Shown: positions 24,688-34,180, counted from the first letter of the stretch. The stretch: DNA of 64,000 nt from Heliomarina sp018223035 (GCA_018223035.1 JAAEZD010000025.1:1-64000); one strand, 5' to 3'. Made by a program: numbers and translations. Notes: generated from the letters alone by a model not told the origin.

Positions 24688-25557
24688 ATGTCTGAACCGG
24701 TAGCGAATGCAGAGATAGAGGATGTTCTGTCCTCAATTCGACGATTGGTCACGGATGAAGGGCGCGGACAAAGGTCCGGCGATGCACAGGCGAAAAAGAA
24801 ACCCGCAAGCAAGCTGGTTCTGACACCTGCGCTGCGCGTTCCCGCGTCACAGCTCTCCGGTGAGAAGGCGCAAGAGCGCACCTTGGAACCGCGTAAGCAG
24901 GTTGCAGATATAGAAGAAGCCGGATCGTCTGAAAATCGCACCAGGGCAAGGGTTGATCCGTTTTCGAATCCGCCCTGGTCAAATCCGGAAAATACCCTGC
25001 ACAACGCGGCGGGAGGGTTGGCTGCGAATGCCGAACAGCCCGCTGACGGAGAGCATGCGAACAAGCCTTCCCCTCACCCGGAAATCAGTCCTTTAGCGAC
25101 TTCGCCAGAGCCCGCGAAAAGCGAGCACGTGGCGCGCGCCGCAAGCCTCAGCGCAAAGATTCAAGCCTTGGAATCTGCGATTGCACAGACGCAAGATCAA
25201 TGGGAGCCGGACGGCTCGCGGGGAGATGATTACGCGGGAGTTCCGACACGCTCGATGAAGTGGCGCGACACCAATGAACAGGCGACTGGCAGGGAAGCGG
25301 CGATGGCGAATGAACCTGTAAAAGAGCAAGTTACTGCCACGCCTCCTCAGGCAGAGGGCCACGAGCACCAGGAAAACGACGTCGCCGACATGTTTTCTGA
25401 CGAAGGTTTCATCGACGAAGAAGCACTGCGGGACCTGGTTGCCGACATCGTTCGCAAGGAACTGCAAGGGCCTCTGGGCGAACGGATTACACGCAACGTG
25501 CGCAAACTCGTGCGTCGTGAAATCCAGCGTGCCTTGACCACGCAGCAGTTCGACTAG
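24688..25557 (+). CDS. DUF2497 / PopZ-family protein
   Basis: This 289-residue protein has the two conserved ends of the PopZ family: an N-terminal helix (AEIEDVLSSIRRLVTDE, about 7-23) and C-terminal helices (ALRDLVADIVRKELQG, then NVRKLVRREIQRALT). A long low-complexity linker rich in Glu, Pro, Ala and Ser lies between. PopZ organises the cell pole and captures ParB-parS in Caulobacter; this role is inferred here. AGGAG precedes the ATG. Its TAG stop overlaps that of the convergent cobQ within CTAG. Confidence 0.78.
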   Translation: MSEPVANAEIEDVLSSIRRLVTDEGRGQRSGDAQAKKKPASKLVLTPALRVPASQLSGEKAQERTLEPRKQVADIEEAGSSENRTRARVDPFSNPPWSNPENTLHNAAGGLAANAEQPADGEHANKPSPHPEISPLATSPEPAKSEHVARAASLSAKIQALESAIAQTQDQWEPDGSRGDDYAGVPTRSMKWRDTNEQATGREAAMANEPVKEQVTATPPQAEGHEHQENDVADMFSDEGFIDEEALRDLVADIVRKELQGPLGERITRNVRKLVRREIQRALTTQQFD

Positions 25558-27008
25558 AAGCTCGGCTCGCTCGCTAGGGCGAGCATCGCGTCGATATCCA
25601 GATATCTTTCGAGGTGATCGGCCAGCGCGTCCAGCGTTGCCTCAACTTCGGACTCGTATTGCGCGACCGAACGGTGCCCAAGGCGGTCCAGAAAGCTTTT
25701 TCGGAATGCATCGGAACTGAAAATACCGTGCATGTAGCAACCCATGACGCGTCCGTCTTTGGATGCTGCGCCCTCCGGCTGGCCGTCGATCTCGAGCCAT
25801 GCACGGGTGCAGTCTGGCCCTTCTGTGCGTCCCATGTGGATTTCGTAGCCAGAAACTCTCTCCCCACCTGGGCGCGCAATGCCGTTCCGTTCTATGACCT
25901 TCTTGTTGCCGGACATTGTCGTTTCGACGTCCAATAGTCCCAGGCCGGACGCTGCGCCGGGCAGGCCGTCGACGCCGCCCGGATCGGATATCCGGGTCCC
26001 AAGCATCTGATACCCGCCGCAAAGCCCCAGTACATGCCCGCCCCGGCGCAGGTGAGCTTTAAGGTCAATGTCCCAGCCCTGTGCCCGGAAGAACGCAAGA
26101 TCACCAAGCGTCGTCTTACTGCCCGGTATGAGGACCAGATCGGCGTCGCCGGGCAGGGGGAGCCCCGGTTGAATGATCTCGACCGAAACGTCCGGCTCAG
26201 AGGCAAGCGGATCGAGGTCATCGAAATTCGCCATGCGGGGCAACTTTGGCACCACGATTTTGCAGGCACCGCCGGTGTGCGATGCGATATCCAGCATGTC
26301 TTCTGCTGGAAGCCGCCACGCATCTTCAAACCAGGGAACAACACCCATGGACGGCCAGCCTGTCAGAGAAGCGATCGCATCTCGCCCAGCGTCGAAAAGA
26401 GACAGGTCGCCACGAAACCGGTTCACGGCGAATGCTTGAACGTGCGCCGCATCCTCGGTGTCGAGAACAGCCTTCGTCCCGACAATCTGTGCGATCACGC
26501 CGCCCCGGTCTATGTCGCCGACCAGAACAACGGGAATATGGGTCGCCCGGGCGAACCCCATATTGGCGATATCGCCTTTTCTCAGGTTGATCTCCGCCGG
26601 GCTGCCTGCCCCTTCGACAAGGACAAGATCAACCTGATCAGCCAGTCGCCGAAAGCTTTCAATCACTGCCGGCAACAGGCCGGTGCGGTCGCGTTGATAC
26701 GCCTTTGCCTCGGCGCGTCCAACACGTTTGCCCTGTAGAACGATCTGCGCTCCGGTATCCGTTTCAGGCTTGAGAAGCACCGGGTTCATATCCGTATGCG
26801 GAACCCTGCGCGCCGCGCGCGCCTGAAGCGCCTGTGCGCGCCCGATCTCGCCACCGTCGGCGGTTACTGCGGCGTTGTTGGACATGTTCTGAGGCTTGAA
26901 TGGCGCGACGCTTAGCCCGCGCCTTACGCAAGCGCGGGCCAGCCCGGCCACCAAGATCGACTTGCCGACATTGCTACCGGTGCCCTGAATCATCAACGCG
27001 CGCGCCAT
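25554..27008 (-). CDS. cobQ: Cobyric acid synthase
   Basis: This 484-residue glutamine-dependent amidase converts adenosylcobyrinic a,c-diamide to cobyric acid by four amidations. The N-terminal ATPase has MIQGTGSNVGKSILV (P-loop about 9-17) and KPQNMSNNAAVT. The C-terminal class I glutaminase-like domain has the nucleophile Cys in LGLCGGYQMLG and a late YMHGIF. ATG 27008 has AGGA upstream. It stands without other cob genes in the window. Confidence 0.96.
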   Translation of the reverse strand: MARALMIQGTGSNVGKSILVAGLARACVRRGLSVAPFKPQNMSNNAAVTADGGEIGRAQALQARAARRVPHTDMNPVLLKPETDTGAQIVLQGKRVGRAEAKAYQRDRTGLLPAVIESFRRLADQVDLVLVEGAGSPAEINLRKGDIANMGFARATHIPVVLVGDIDRGGVIAQIVGTKAVLDTEDAAHVQAFAVNRFRGDLSLFDAGRDAIASLTGWPSMGVVPWFEDAWRLPAEDMLDIASHTGGACKIVVPKLPRMANFDDLDPLASEPDVSVEIIQPGLPLPGDADLVLIPGSKTTLGDLAFFRAQGWDIDLKAHLRRGGHVLGLCGGYQMLGTRISDPGGVDGLPGAASGLGLLDVETTMSGNKKVIERNGIARPGGERVSGYEIHMGRTEGPDCTRAWLEIDGQPEGAASKDGRVMGCYMHGIFSSDAFRKSFLDRLGHRSVAQYESEVEATLDALADHLERYLDIDAMLALASEPSF

Positions 27009-27081
27009 CGTCCGGTCCTGTTGAGCTCCGTTTCCTGTCAGTCCTGATACAGCGATAACGCTACAGGCAGACACAAAAAAA

Positions 27082-27107
27082 GCGCGCCCAACCGGCGCGC
27101 CCTTTTT
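27082..27107 (-). terminator. Bidirectional intrinsic terminator
   Basis: GCGCGCC (27082-27088) pairs with GGCGCGC (27094-27100) around CAACC. T-runs flank it on both strands: TTTTT on plus at 27103 and seven A on plus before the stem (T on minus). It lies 24 bases after the stop of the DUF6280 gene, between it and cobQ. Confidence 0.8.
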
Positions 27108-27123
27108 GAGTCATACGTCTGGA

Positions 27124-27444
27124 TCAGGCTGCTTCTGCCTGCTCCGCTGCATGACGACGCTCGCTCTCTTCGCGCGACAGCGCAACAGAGGTACGGACGC
27201 CACGTCCAACAAAATCCATCAGACCCAGCACAACACGCTCGTTTGGGTCGATACCGGCGCAGGACAGGACTTCGCGGCCATCCCGCGAACGTGCCCAGCG
27301 AGCGATTTGTTCGGGACCATTGCCGTATTTCTTGTCATCGGCGATGGCATCATCCAGAGCAGCCAACACGACGGCTGCGAAAAGTTTACGTGCACGATTG
27401 CCTTGCTCGTTGTTAAAGGCAGTGCCGTCAACGAAATCTTTCAT
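27124..27444 (-). CDS. DUF6280 family protein
   Basis: This 106-residue protein matches a small conserved Rhodobacterales family (DUF6280): MKDFVDGTAFNNEQGNRARKLF, ALDDAIADDKKYGNG and IARWARSRDGREVLSCAGIDP. GGGAAACGAG precedes the ATG. It is divergent from efp across 215 bases and ends at a strong terminator, so it is a single-gene unit. Function unknown. Confidence 0.8.
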   Translation of the reverse strand: MKDFVDGTAFNNEQGNRARKLFAAVVLAALDDAIADDKKYGNGPEQIARWARSRDGREVLSCAGIDPNERVVLGLMDFVGRGVRTSVALSREESERRHAAEQAEAA

Positions 27445-27591
27445 CTCGTTTCCCTTGTTTTTTTTGCTCTTGTTAATTTCGGCGCGAAGCCCCTTATGAC
27501 GGAACAGAACCGATTCGGATACCGCAAATACTCATGCCTGCCATGCGCTGTCTGCATGGCTTTGCCTTGCGTAACGCGAGATATCGTTGTC

Positions 27592-27620
27592 TTGTCAGGT
27601 CCGTCCCCCCGAGATATAGG
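27592..27620 (+). promoter_or_regulatory. Candidate efp promoter
   Basis: TTGTCA (27592-27597) and TATAGG (27615-27620) are spaced by 17 bases, 40 bases before the efp start. Reasonable sigma-70 match; not tested. Confidence 0.45.
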
Positions 27621-27659
27621 AGCGCAACTTCCATCATCAACCTGTTTGAAGGTTTTGTA

Positions 27660-28223
27660 ATGTCCAAGATCAACGGAAATGAAATTCGTCCTGGAAACGT
27701 TCTCGAGCATAACGATGCGCTCTGGACGGCGGTTAAAGTGGACCACGTCAAACCCGGGAAAGGTGGCGCGTTCGCACAGGTCGAACTGCGCAACATCCGC
27801 AACGGTTCAAAGCTGAACGAACGCTTTCGCAGTGCGGACAAGGTCGAGCGTGTGCGGCTCGAGCAAAAAGATCAGCAGTTCCTCTATGAATCTGACGGTA
27901 TGCTGGTCTTCATGAACACAGAGACCTACGAACAGGTTGAATTGCCTTCGGAAATTCTCGGTGATCGGCGTCCGTTCCTGCAGGATGGCATGACCATTGT
28001 CGTCGAATTCCACGAAGAAGAGGCGCTCAACGCCACCTTGCCGCAAAAGGTGGTCTGCAAGGTTGTGGAAACCGAGCCGGTGGTCAAAGGCCAGACTGCG
28101 GCGAACTCTTTCAAACCTGCCGTGCTGGACAATGGCGTAAAGGTCATGGTGCCTCCCTTCGTCGGTCAGGACGAAGACATCGTGGTTAACACCGAAACCA
28201 TGGAATACACAGAACGCGCGTGA
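27660..28223 (+). CDS. efp: Translation elongation factor P
   Basis: This 187-residue three-domain EF-P relieves ribosome stalling at polyproline. The modification site is Lys34 in KPGKGGAF, the type lysylated by EpmA. The C-terminal VVNTETMEYTERA is normal. The start at 27660 has only a weak GG ribosome site but gives the standard N terminus MSKINGNEIRPGN. Confidence 0.97.
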   Translation: MSKINGNEIRPGNVLEHNDALWTAVKVDHVKPGKGGAFAQVELRNIRNGSKLNERFRSADKVERVRLEQKDQQFLYESDGMLVFMNTETYEQVELPSEILGDRRPFLQDGMTIVVEFHEEEALNATLPQKVVCKVVETEPVVKGQTAANSFKPAVLDNGVKVMVPPFVGQDEDIVVNTETMEYTERA

Positions 28224-28260
28224 CGTTTTGTCTCATGCGCGTCTCAGGGTTCTACAGCGA

Positions 28261-28848
28261 TCAGGTTGAGCGAAGCAGTGTTTTGTTCGACCCGATCGCT
28301 TCGGCGATACGCGTGTAATGCAGCTTCTTTCCGGTGTCATCATCCGGAGTCCGCAGGAGAAGTGTCTCGGTGTTCTGCAAAATCGCTTCCGCCTGCTGGT
28401 TCACGCTCGCCTGGGACTCGGCGCGGACCGCCGTAAGAGGACGGGTGGTCGCCTGCGGGGAAGACCCACCGGTGGAAACGTTTTGTCTGGGCTTGCTGCT
28501 GTCGCGGTTTCTGCGCGCCAGATTGGCCATATCCTGTGAGGTCTGGTTCAGGACATCCTTGATTTCCTCGTAATCTGTATCTTCGGGAATATCCGCCGCC
28601 ATTTTGCCGATCCGCTCGGCAAGACAATCCACCCGATACGCCGAATCGAGCGCGCCACAAAATTTGCTTGCTGCGCTGAGCGATCCCACGATCACATCCG
28701 TGAACCGGCTTGAGCCGAACCCGCCAGCCGGAACTACAAAGGTTACCACGCCTCCGACAGGAGCCTGTGCGTGAACCAGAGTGGGAACGGGCAGGACAAT
28801 AGCGCCCGCAGCCATCAATGTAATTGAAAAGCGGCTGAATGGTTTCAT
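28261..28848 (-). CDS. Exported protein of unknown function
   Basis: This 195-residue protein has a Sec signal peptide (MKPFSRFSITLMAAGAIVL, ending VHAQA near 28). The mature part has a Gly-rich hydrophobic start (GGVVTFVVPAGGFGSSRF), two Cys (CGALDSAYRVDCLAERIG) that may form a disulphide, then a helical region and a Ser/Thr/Gln-rich linker. GGGAG precedes the ATG. It is divergent from another small exported protein at 29076. I do not recognise the family. Confidence 0.7.
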   Translation of the reverse strand: MKPFSRFSITLMAAGAIVLPVPTLVHAQAPVGGVVTFVVPAGGFGSSRFTDVIVGSLSAASKFCGALDSAYRVDCLAERIGKMAADIPEDTDYEEIKDVLNQTSQDMANLARRNRDSSKPRQNVSTGGSSPQATTRPLTAVRAESQASVNQQAEAILQNTETLLLRTPDDDTGKKLHYTRIAEAIGSNKTLLRST

Positions 28849-29075
28849 GAGGAATCTCCCTAAAACATGATTGAAGCGTAATTGACGTGACCCTGACAGC
28901 GCCAGACGCTTCCGTCTCGGAAAGAATGTAGATGGATTCCTGCCCCTACGTCAAAGAATTGGCGACTTTGCCTCATTCTTGTGAGACGCCGTTGAAAAAC
29001 CTCTTCCTCTGCGTCAACATCGGCGAATGAAAAGCGATTTGTTCAGCTTGAAGTTTACCTCTCAGGGGTGAGAAT

Positions 29076-29453
29076 ATGAAACTACACTTGATTATTTTCT
29101 GCGCGGCGGCAATGGCGGCCTTTTCACTGGCTCCGGCCAGGGCTCAGGTCGTGGAGGCGGCGACCGCCGAAGCGCGCGCTCGACTTGCCTGTGGCAGCGG
29201 AACACTTGTGTCGGCGCAATACATTGGCGGCGGCCAGTTGCAGGTGACATGCTCGCAGCAGAGCTCCCAAAGTCAGACACAGCAAGCCACGACGGCGGAA
29301 ACGGCTCTTGCAGGAACCGGACTTACAGTTCCCGTAGCTGTTGGCGTGCTGGCAGGCTTGACGGTTATTGGCATTGTGTCCGGGTCAGATGATGACGCTG
29401 TGGGGACAGGCACGACCACCACAACAAGGACCGGACAAGTTTTCGCAAGGTAA
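29076..29453 (+). CDS. Small exported protein, YjbE-like in composition
   Basis: This 125-residue protein starts with a clear signal peptide (MKLHLIIFCAAAMAAFSLAPARAQ). The mature part has two Cys, a Gln/Ser-rich segment, a hydrophobic stretch (VPVAVGVLAGLTVIGIVSG) and a tail of Asp then Gly-Thr repeats (GTGTTTTTRTGQ). The tail recalls E. coli YjbE, linked to exopolysaccharide, but the likeness is compositional. GGTGAG precedes the ATG. Possibly a surface or periplasmic protein. Confidence 0.6.
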   Translation: MKLHLIIFCAAAMAAFSLAPARAQVVEAATAEARARLACGSGTLVSAQYIGGGQLQVTCSQQSSQSQTQQATTAETALAGTGLTVPVAVGVLAGLTVIGIVSGSDDDAVGTGTTTTTRTGQVFAR

Positions 29454-29457
29454 CTGC

Positions 29458-30192
29458 TTACGATACTGAGATTTTCGCGTCGCCAGCGTCCATTTCGTCC
29501 GTGACGCGATCAAATCTCAGGTAAGCGATGGCCTTGTCGCCGGCTTGCGTGAAAAGCGTTCCGACCGATTTTCCATTTGCCGTGATTTCGCTGCCGATTG
29601 GCGCATCTCCTGAGATGCGGACTTGCTTCAAACCCTTGCGTAACTCGGTCTTGTGCTTCATCCGCGCTGTGACTTCCTGTCCGACATAGCAGCCCTTGCG
29701 GAAATCCACTCCGTTCAGATCCTGAAGCCTAGCTTCGAGGATGAACGTATCCGGAGTCAATTCGACGCCGCTCGCCGGGATGCAATGTTCGACCCGGATT
29801 GCATCCCAGTCCGAACCGTCATCACTTTCCTCTCCCTCACGATAGGCGCGCCAGCCCAGTGCAGGGTGCCGGGGGTCGGGCAACGCGTCCTCTGGCATTT
29901 CGCCTGTGCCACGCACCACTGACAGCGTCGTCGGTTCAAAGCTGACCTTCGAGCGCAGTTTGTACATCGTCAAACGCCGGATGATGTCATCTGCCTGCTC
30001 TTCTGCAAGGTCCAGCAGCACGTCATCGTCCTGCTTTTTCAAGAAAAAGTCTCCAAGGTATTTGCCTTGCGGAGTCAGCAGCGCGGCATAGACCAGACCC
30101 GCATCGATCTTGGTGACGTCGTTCGTTACCAAACCCTGGAGGAAATCGATTGTTTCCGGCCCGCTAAGCCTAATTACACGGCGAGTCGCCAT
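29458..30192 (-). CDS. ygfZ: YgfZ/GcvT-domain folate-binding protein
   Basis: This 244-residue protein carries the YgfZ signature KGCYVGQEVTARM near the C-terminal third, with its conserved Cys, and an N-terminal GcvT-like folate-binding region (FLQGLVTNDVTKI). YgfZ supports repair or assembly of some Fe-S enzymes. AGGAG precedes the ATG. It is divergent from the glycosyltransferase with only 38 bases between the start codons. Confidence 0.9.
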   Translation of the reverse strand: MATRRVIRLSGPETIDFLQGLVTNDVTKIDAGLVYAALLTPQGKYLGDFFLKKQDDDVLLDLAEEQADDIIRRLTMYKLRSKVSFEPTTLSVVRGTGEMPEDALPDPRHPALGWRAYREGEESDDGSDWDAIRVEHCIPASGVELTPDTFILEARLQDLNGVDFRKGCYVGQEVTARMKHKTELRKGLKQVRISGDAPIGSEITANGKSVGTLFTQAGDKAIAYLRFDRVTDEMDAGDAKISVS

Positions 30193-30230
30193 AAAACTGC
30201 TCCTTGTGTCTTTGGGAATGTCATATAGGT

Positions 30231-30941
30231 ATGGACACGGAATTAAACAGGGGAAGCCTTTTGACTGCGCACATCAGCGTCCTGATTCCAACTTTGAACG
30301 CGGAAAAGACTCTTCCAATCAGCCTTCAGGCGTTGATGGAAGGTGTGACGGCGGGGTTGATCCGAGAACTCATCATCAGTGATGGCGGTTCGACGGATGC
30401 GACCTGCCGTATCGCCGATGATGTCGGGGCGACGCTTGTCACGGGACCAGCATCGCGTGGCGGTCAGCTGAAAAGGGGCGCAGACATCGCGAAAGGCCGT
30501 TGGCTACTTGTTCTCCATGCGGATACCGAGCTTGAAAAAGGCTGGTCGCGTGAGGTTTCCGATTACCTCGAAGCTGAAGGCTCGCCCGCGTATTTCAAGC
30601 TGGCTTTTCGAGCGCGCGGGATGATGCCTAAATGGGTGGCAGGCTGGGCCAATCTTAGGTCTGCATTGTTCGGCTTGCCCTATGGCGATCAGGGCCTGCT
30701 GATTTCGATAGACGAATACAGGCGCGCTGGCGGCTATCCCGATCAACCACTCATGGAAGACGTCGCTCTGGTTCGTGCTCTGGATCGGCGCCCCGTCGGC
30801 CTGCCGGTGCTGGCGACAACTGCGGCGGACCGTTACCGCCGCAGTGGCTGGATGCGGCGCGGAGCCCGCAATATCTGGGTGCTCAGCCGTTACCTTGCCG
30901 GCGCCGACCCCGAGGTGCTGGCGCAAGCTTACCGGCGCTGA
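30231..30941 (+). CDS. Family 2 glycosyltransferase (TIGR04283-like)
   Basis: This 236-residue protein has a GT-A fold. ISVLIPTLNAEKTLPISLQAL is the nucleotide-sugar-binding start, SDGGSTDAT follows, and LHADTEL holds the DxD-like metal site. The short form without membrane helices fits the TIGR04283 group. Start is uncertain: ATG 30231 lacks a ribosome site, while an in-frame TTG at 30261 has AGGGGA at good spacing and may be the true start. The stop abuts the ABC transporter stop. Confidence 0.85.
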   Translation: MDTELNRGSLLTAHISVLIPTLNAEKTLPISLQALMEGVTAGLIRELIISDGGSTDATCRIADDVGATLVTGPASRGGQLKRGADIAKGRWLLVLHADTELEKGWSREVSDYLEAEGSPAYFKLAFRARGMMPKWVAGWANLRSALFGLPYGDQGLLISIDEYRRAGGYPDQPLMEDVALVRALDRRPVGLPVLATTAADRYRRSGWMRRGARNIWVLSRYLAGADPEVLAQAYRR

Positions 30942-32798
30942 TTATCCGAACAGGACCCGCCCAAGACGGCGGAAGATCGATGGTGGTCGATCCTCGTTGT
31001 TTGGCGCACGGGCCCGAAGCGCTGCTGTGCCGATCGGATCTATGATCGTTTTTCCATCCTGGAACTGCAGGCGGTAGAGATCCGCATAGGTGCCACCGCG
31101 CGCCAGCAATTCGTCATGGGTGCCTTCGTCAATGACCTGACCGCGATCCATCACGATGATCTTGTCGGCGTTTCGGATCGTAGAGAGCCGATGCGCGATG
31201 ACCAGTGTCGTTCGGCCTCCGGCCAGCTTGTCCAACGCACTCTGCACAACTTTCTCGGACTGCGCATCCAGAGCACTGGTCGCTTCGTCCAGCAGCAGGA
31301 TCGGCGTGTCACGCAGCAAGGCGCGCGCGATTACAACCCTCTGCCGCTGCCCACCCGAAAGGGCAGAGCCGCGCGGCCCCACTTCGGTTTCCAGACCATT
31401 CGGCAGCTTGGGCAGGAAGTCGGAAACATGCGCCGCATCGAGGACCTTCTTCAGCTCTTCGTCGCTGACATCGGTTCGGCCCAGCAATATGTTTTCCCGA
31501 AGTGTTTCGTCGAAAAGCAGCGCCTCTTGGCTGACAACCGAGAACAACCCGCGAAGATCTTCCATGCGCATCCGGCGCACCTCTGCATCCCCGATCTTCA
31601 CGGACCCGGTTTGCGGATCGACAAGTCGTGTCAGCAAATTGAAAATGGTGGATTTACCTGCACCTGACGCGCCGACAAGCGCAGTGGTCTTGCCCGCCTC
31701 GGCCTTGAGTGAGAGATCCCGAAGCACCGGGGCGTCCCCGTAGCTGAGCGACACGTGCTCAAGATTGATCGGCGGCAATTCTTTTGGCGGTTCAACCGGG
31801 TCACTCGGTTCCTGTACCAGGATCGGCGCGTCCATCAGTTCTTTCAGTCGTTCCAGCGCGGCGGCTGCGGCCTGCCAGACACCGCTGACGGCGGCCAGAC
31901 GGCGCATCGGATCAAACGCAAGGCCGATCGCGGTGAAAAAGCTCATGAATTCACCGACGGTCTTGTCGCCTTCGATGATTTCGGCACCGCCATAAAGCAG
32001 CACGCCCATGAAACCGACGCCGGCCATGATATCGACCATCGCCGTAATCACGGCAGTACCGAAAGACGCGCGGATTTCCGAGCGAACGAAAGTATCCGTG
32101 TGCCTTTTGAAACGACCGGCCTGATATCCCTCAAGCGAGTTCAGCTTGATCGGGACAATGCCGTGGAAAATCTCGTCCAGACGCGTCGCAAGGGCCGCAC
32201 CAAGGTCGCGCGCCTGCGAGGACTTCTTGCGCACATATCGTTGTGCGACGCCGATGGGCAGCATGAGCAAAGGCAACCCGACCAACATGACGGCCGTCCA
32301 GCGCCAGTCGATATTGACCGCAACACCGATCAGGATAACCAGCGAGATAGCATCGCGCCCTGCACCCGTGACGATCGCCTTCCAGACTTCGTTCACCGCC
32401 GTCACATCCGACTGCACCCGTTGGATCAGAAAACCCGGCGGATGCGTTTGGTGAAATGACGTGTCCTGCCGGATCAGACGCTTGACGAGATCAAGCCGCA
32501 GCGCCGCGGCGGTCAGCTGGGAAATACGCGTCAGAAGAACCTTTTGGCACATGCCGGAAAGGCCGCGCATGCAGAAGATCAGAAGAAACGTCACGCTGAC
32601 CCAGCCAAGCGCCGACGTATTTCCCGCGACGAAGACAAGGTCAAACATCGGCTTCATCATGTAACTGACCGCACCGACCATGCTGCCTTCGATCAGCATG
32701 AAAATGATGGCGAGCGAGAGCATCGGAATATGATGACGCAGATAGCCACGCCAGAGCCAGCCCATAAGCTCACGTGCAGATTTGTGCGGACGGCTCAT
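30942..32798 (-). CDS. ABC exporter, MsbA-like (membrane-ATPase fusion)
   Basis: This 618-residue half-transporter has six membrane helices in about 1-320 and an ATPase domain in about 350-590. Walker A is GASGAGKST, signature LSGGQRQR, Walker B ILLLDEATSALD, and H-loop IAHRLST. Closest in layout to MsbA-type lipid or drug exporters. A 20-30 residue basic tail (RARAPNNEDRPPSIFRRLG) follows. It runs towards the glycosyltransferase and ends directly against it. Substrate cannot be assigned. Confidence 0.92.
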   Translation of the reverse strand: MSRPHKSARELMGWLWRGYLRHHIPMLSLAIIFMLIEGSMVGAVSYMMKPMFDLVFVAGNTSALGWVSVTFLLIFCMRGLSGMCQKVLLTRISQLTAAALRLDLVKRLIRQDTSFHQTHPPGFLIQRVQSDVTAVNEVWKAIVTGAGRDAISLVILIGVAVNIDWRWTAVMLVGLPLLMLPIGVAQRYVRKKSSQARDLGAALATRLDEIFHGIVPIKLNSLEGYQAGRFKRHTDTFVRSEIRASFGTAVITAMVDIMAGVGFMGVLLYGGAEIIEGDKTVGEFMSFFTAIGLAFDPMRRLAAVSGVWQAAAAALERLKELMDAPILVQEPSDPVEPPKELPPINLEHVSLSYGDAPVLRDLSLKAEAGKTTALVGASGAGKSTIFNLLTRLVDPQTGSVKIGDAEVRRMRMEDLRGLFSVVSQEALLFDETLRENILLGRTDVSDEELKKVLDAAHVSDFLPKLPNGLETEVGPRGSALSGGQRQRVVIARALLRDTPILLLDEATSALDAQSEKVVQSALDKLAGGRTTLVIAHRLSTIRNADKIIVMDRGQVIDEGTHDELLARGGTYADLYRLQFQDGKTIIDPIGTAALRARAPNNEDRPPSIFRRLGRVLFG

Positions 32799-32954
32799 TC
32801 GGGCGCCTTCGGATCTTTGGAAGTCATCGATATGTCCTTACGTGTAGCGGGCCGTTTACGTGTCGCGGCTTCTTGGTGCAAGTCCGCAGCTTTGCCGCAT
32901 TGACGCCGGGCCGGGGCTGACTAGGGTGGGGCGAAATCGATTACGGACTTTACC

Positions 32955-34163
32955 ATGAACAAAGAATCCTCGCTGGCGCAAGGGCGCGAGTACCTGGCAA
33001 TACCGGGCCCGTCCGTTATTCCGGATGTAGTTCTACAGGCGATGCACAGGCCCGCACCGAACATTTATGCCGGTGCGCTTGTCGAAATGACCCATTCGAT
33101 CGTGCCTGATCTCAAGCGCGTGGCGCGCACCGAGCATTACGTTGCGATGTATATCTCCAATGGTCACGGCGCGTGGGAAGCGGCGCTGTCGAATGTGCTT
33201 TCGCCCGGCGAAACCGTTTACGTGCCGTCGACAGGACGTTTCGGCCTAGGCTGGGCCGACATGGCGCGTGGTCTGGGGATCGAGACGCGCGTACAGGATT
33301 TTGGCAAGGCGGGCCCCTTCGATCTTGAAAAAGTCCGCGAGACGCTTTCCGCAGACAAGGGCCATGAGATCAAGGCGGTGATGGCGACGCATGTGGATAC
33401 GTCCAGCTCTGTTCGCAACGATATTGCCGGTCTTCGCCGCGTCCTCGACGAAATCGGGCATCCGGCATTGCTCATGGTGGACTGCATCGCTTCGCTTGGC
33501 TGCGACCCGTTCGAAATGGACGAATGGGGCGTCGATGTCATGGTGGCAGGATGCCAGAAAGGCCTGATGGTTCCTCCGGGCATGAGCTTTGTCTTCTTCA
33601 ACGACAAGGCCGATGAGGTGCGGACACAAATGCCGCGCGTGAGCCGGTACTGGGATTGGACGCCCCGCGCCAAGCCAAAGGAGTTCTACCAGCATTTCGG
33701 TGGGACTGCCCCTACGCATCATCTCTATGGCTTGCGAGCCGCGCTCGATCTCATCCACGAAGAGGGGGTCGAAAAAGTCTGGGAACGCCACGAACGGCTG
33801 GCCCGGGCGATCTGGGCGGCGTGTGACGCATGGTCAAGCGAAGGGCCGCTGCGCCTGAACATCACAGATCCTGGCCTCCGCAGCCATGCGGTTACGGCGC
33901 TTCAACTGGGGGCTCCGCACGGCACCGCCTTGCGCGACTGGCTGTCTTCGCAGGTCGGCCTGACACTTGGTATCGGGCTTGGCATGGCGGAACCTGGCGA
34001 TCCGGCATGGCACGGCTTCTTCCGCCTCGGCCATATGGGACATATCAACGGTCAGATGATCATGGGCCTGCTGGGCGGAATCGAGGCAGGCATGTGCGCG
34101 CTTGACATACCGCACGGTTCGGGCGCGCTCGGCGCGGCAGCCGCGGTAATTGCGGGCCGGTGA
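32955..34163 (+). CDS. Class V PLP aminotransferase (serine/alanine-glyoxylate type)
   Basis: This 402-residue fold-type I aminotransferase is of the serine-glyoxylate/alanine-glyoxylate group: AIPGPSVIPDVVLQAM, ISNGHGAWEAAL, THVDTSSSVRND, and the PLP-binding Lys in GCQKGLMVPPG. Likely transfers amino groups to glyoxylate or a similar oxo acid. The start follows a plain AT-rich leader without a strong ribosome site. It is a single-gene unit on plus, with a small membrane protein gene convergent after it. Confidence 0.88.
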   Translation: MNKESSLAQGREYLAIPGPSVIPDVVLQAMHRPAPNIYAGALVEMTHSIVPDLKRVARTEHYVAMYISNGHGAWEAALSNVLSPGETVYVPSTGRFGLGWADMARGLGIETRVQDFGKAGPFDLEKVRETLSADKGHEIKAVMATHVDTSSSVRNDIAGLRRVLDEIGHPALLMVDCIASLGCDPFEMDEWGVDVMVAGCQKGLMVPPGMSFVFFNDKADEVRTQMPRVSRYWDWTPRAKPKEFYQHFGGTAPTHHLYGLRAALDLIHEEGVEKVWERHERLARAIWAACDAWSSEGPLRLNITDPGLRSHAVTALQLGAPHGTALRDWLSSQVGLTLGIGLGMAEPGDPAWHGFFRLGHMGHINGQMIMGLLGGIEAGMCALDIPHGSGALGAAAAVIAGR

Positions 34164-34180
34164 GCTACGGGCCGAGGGGG

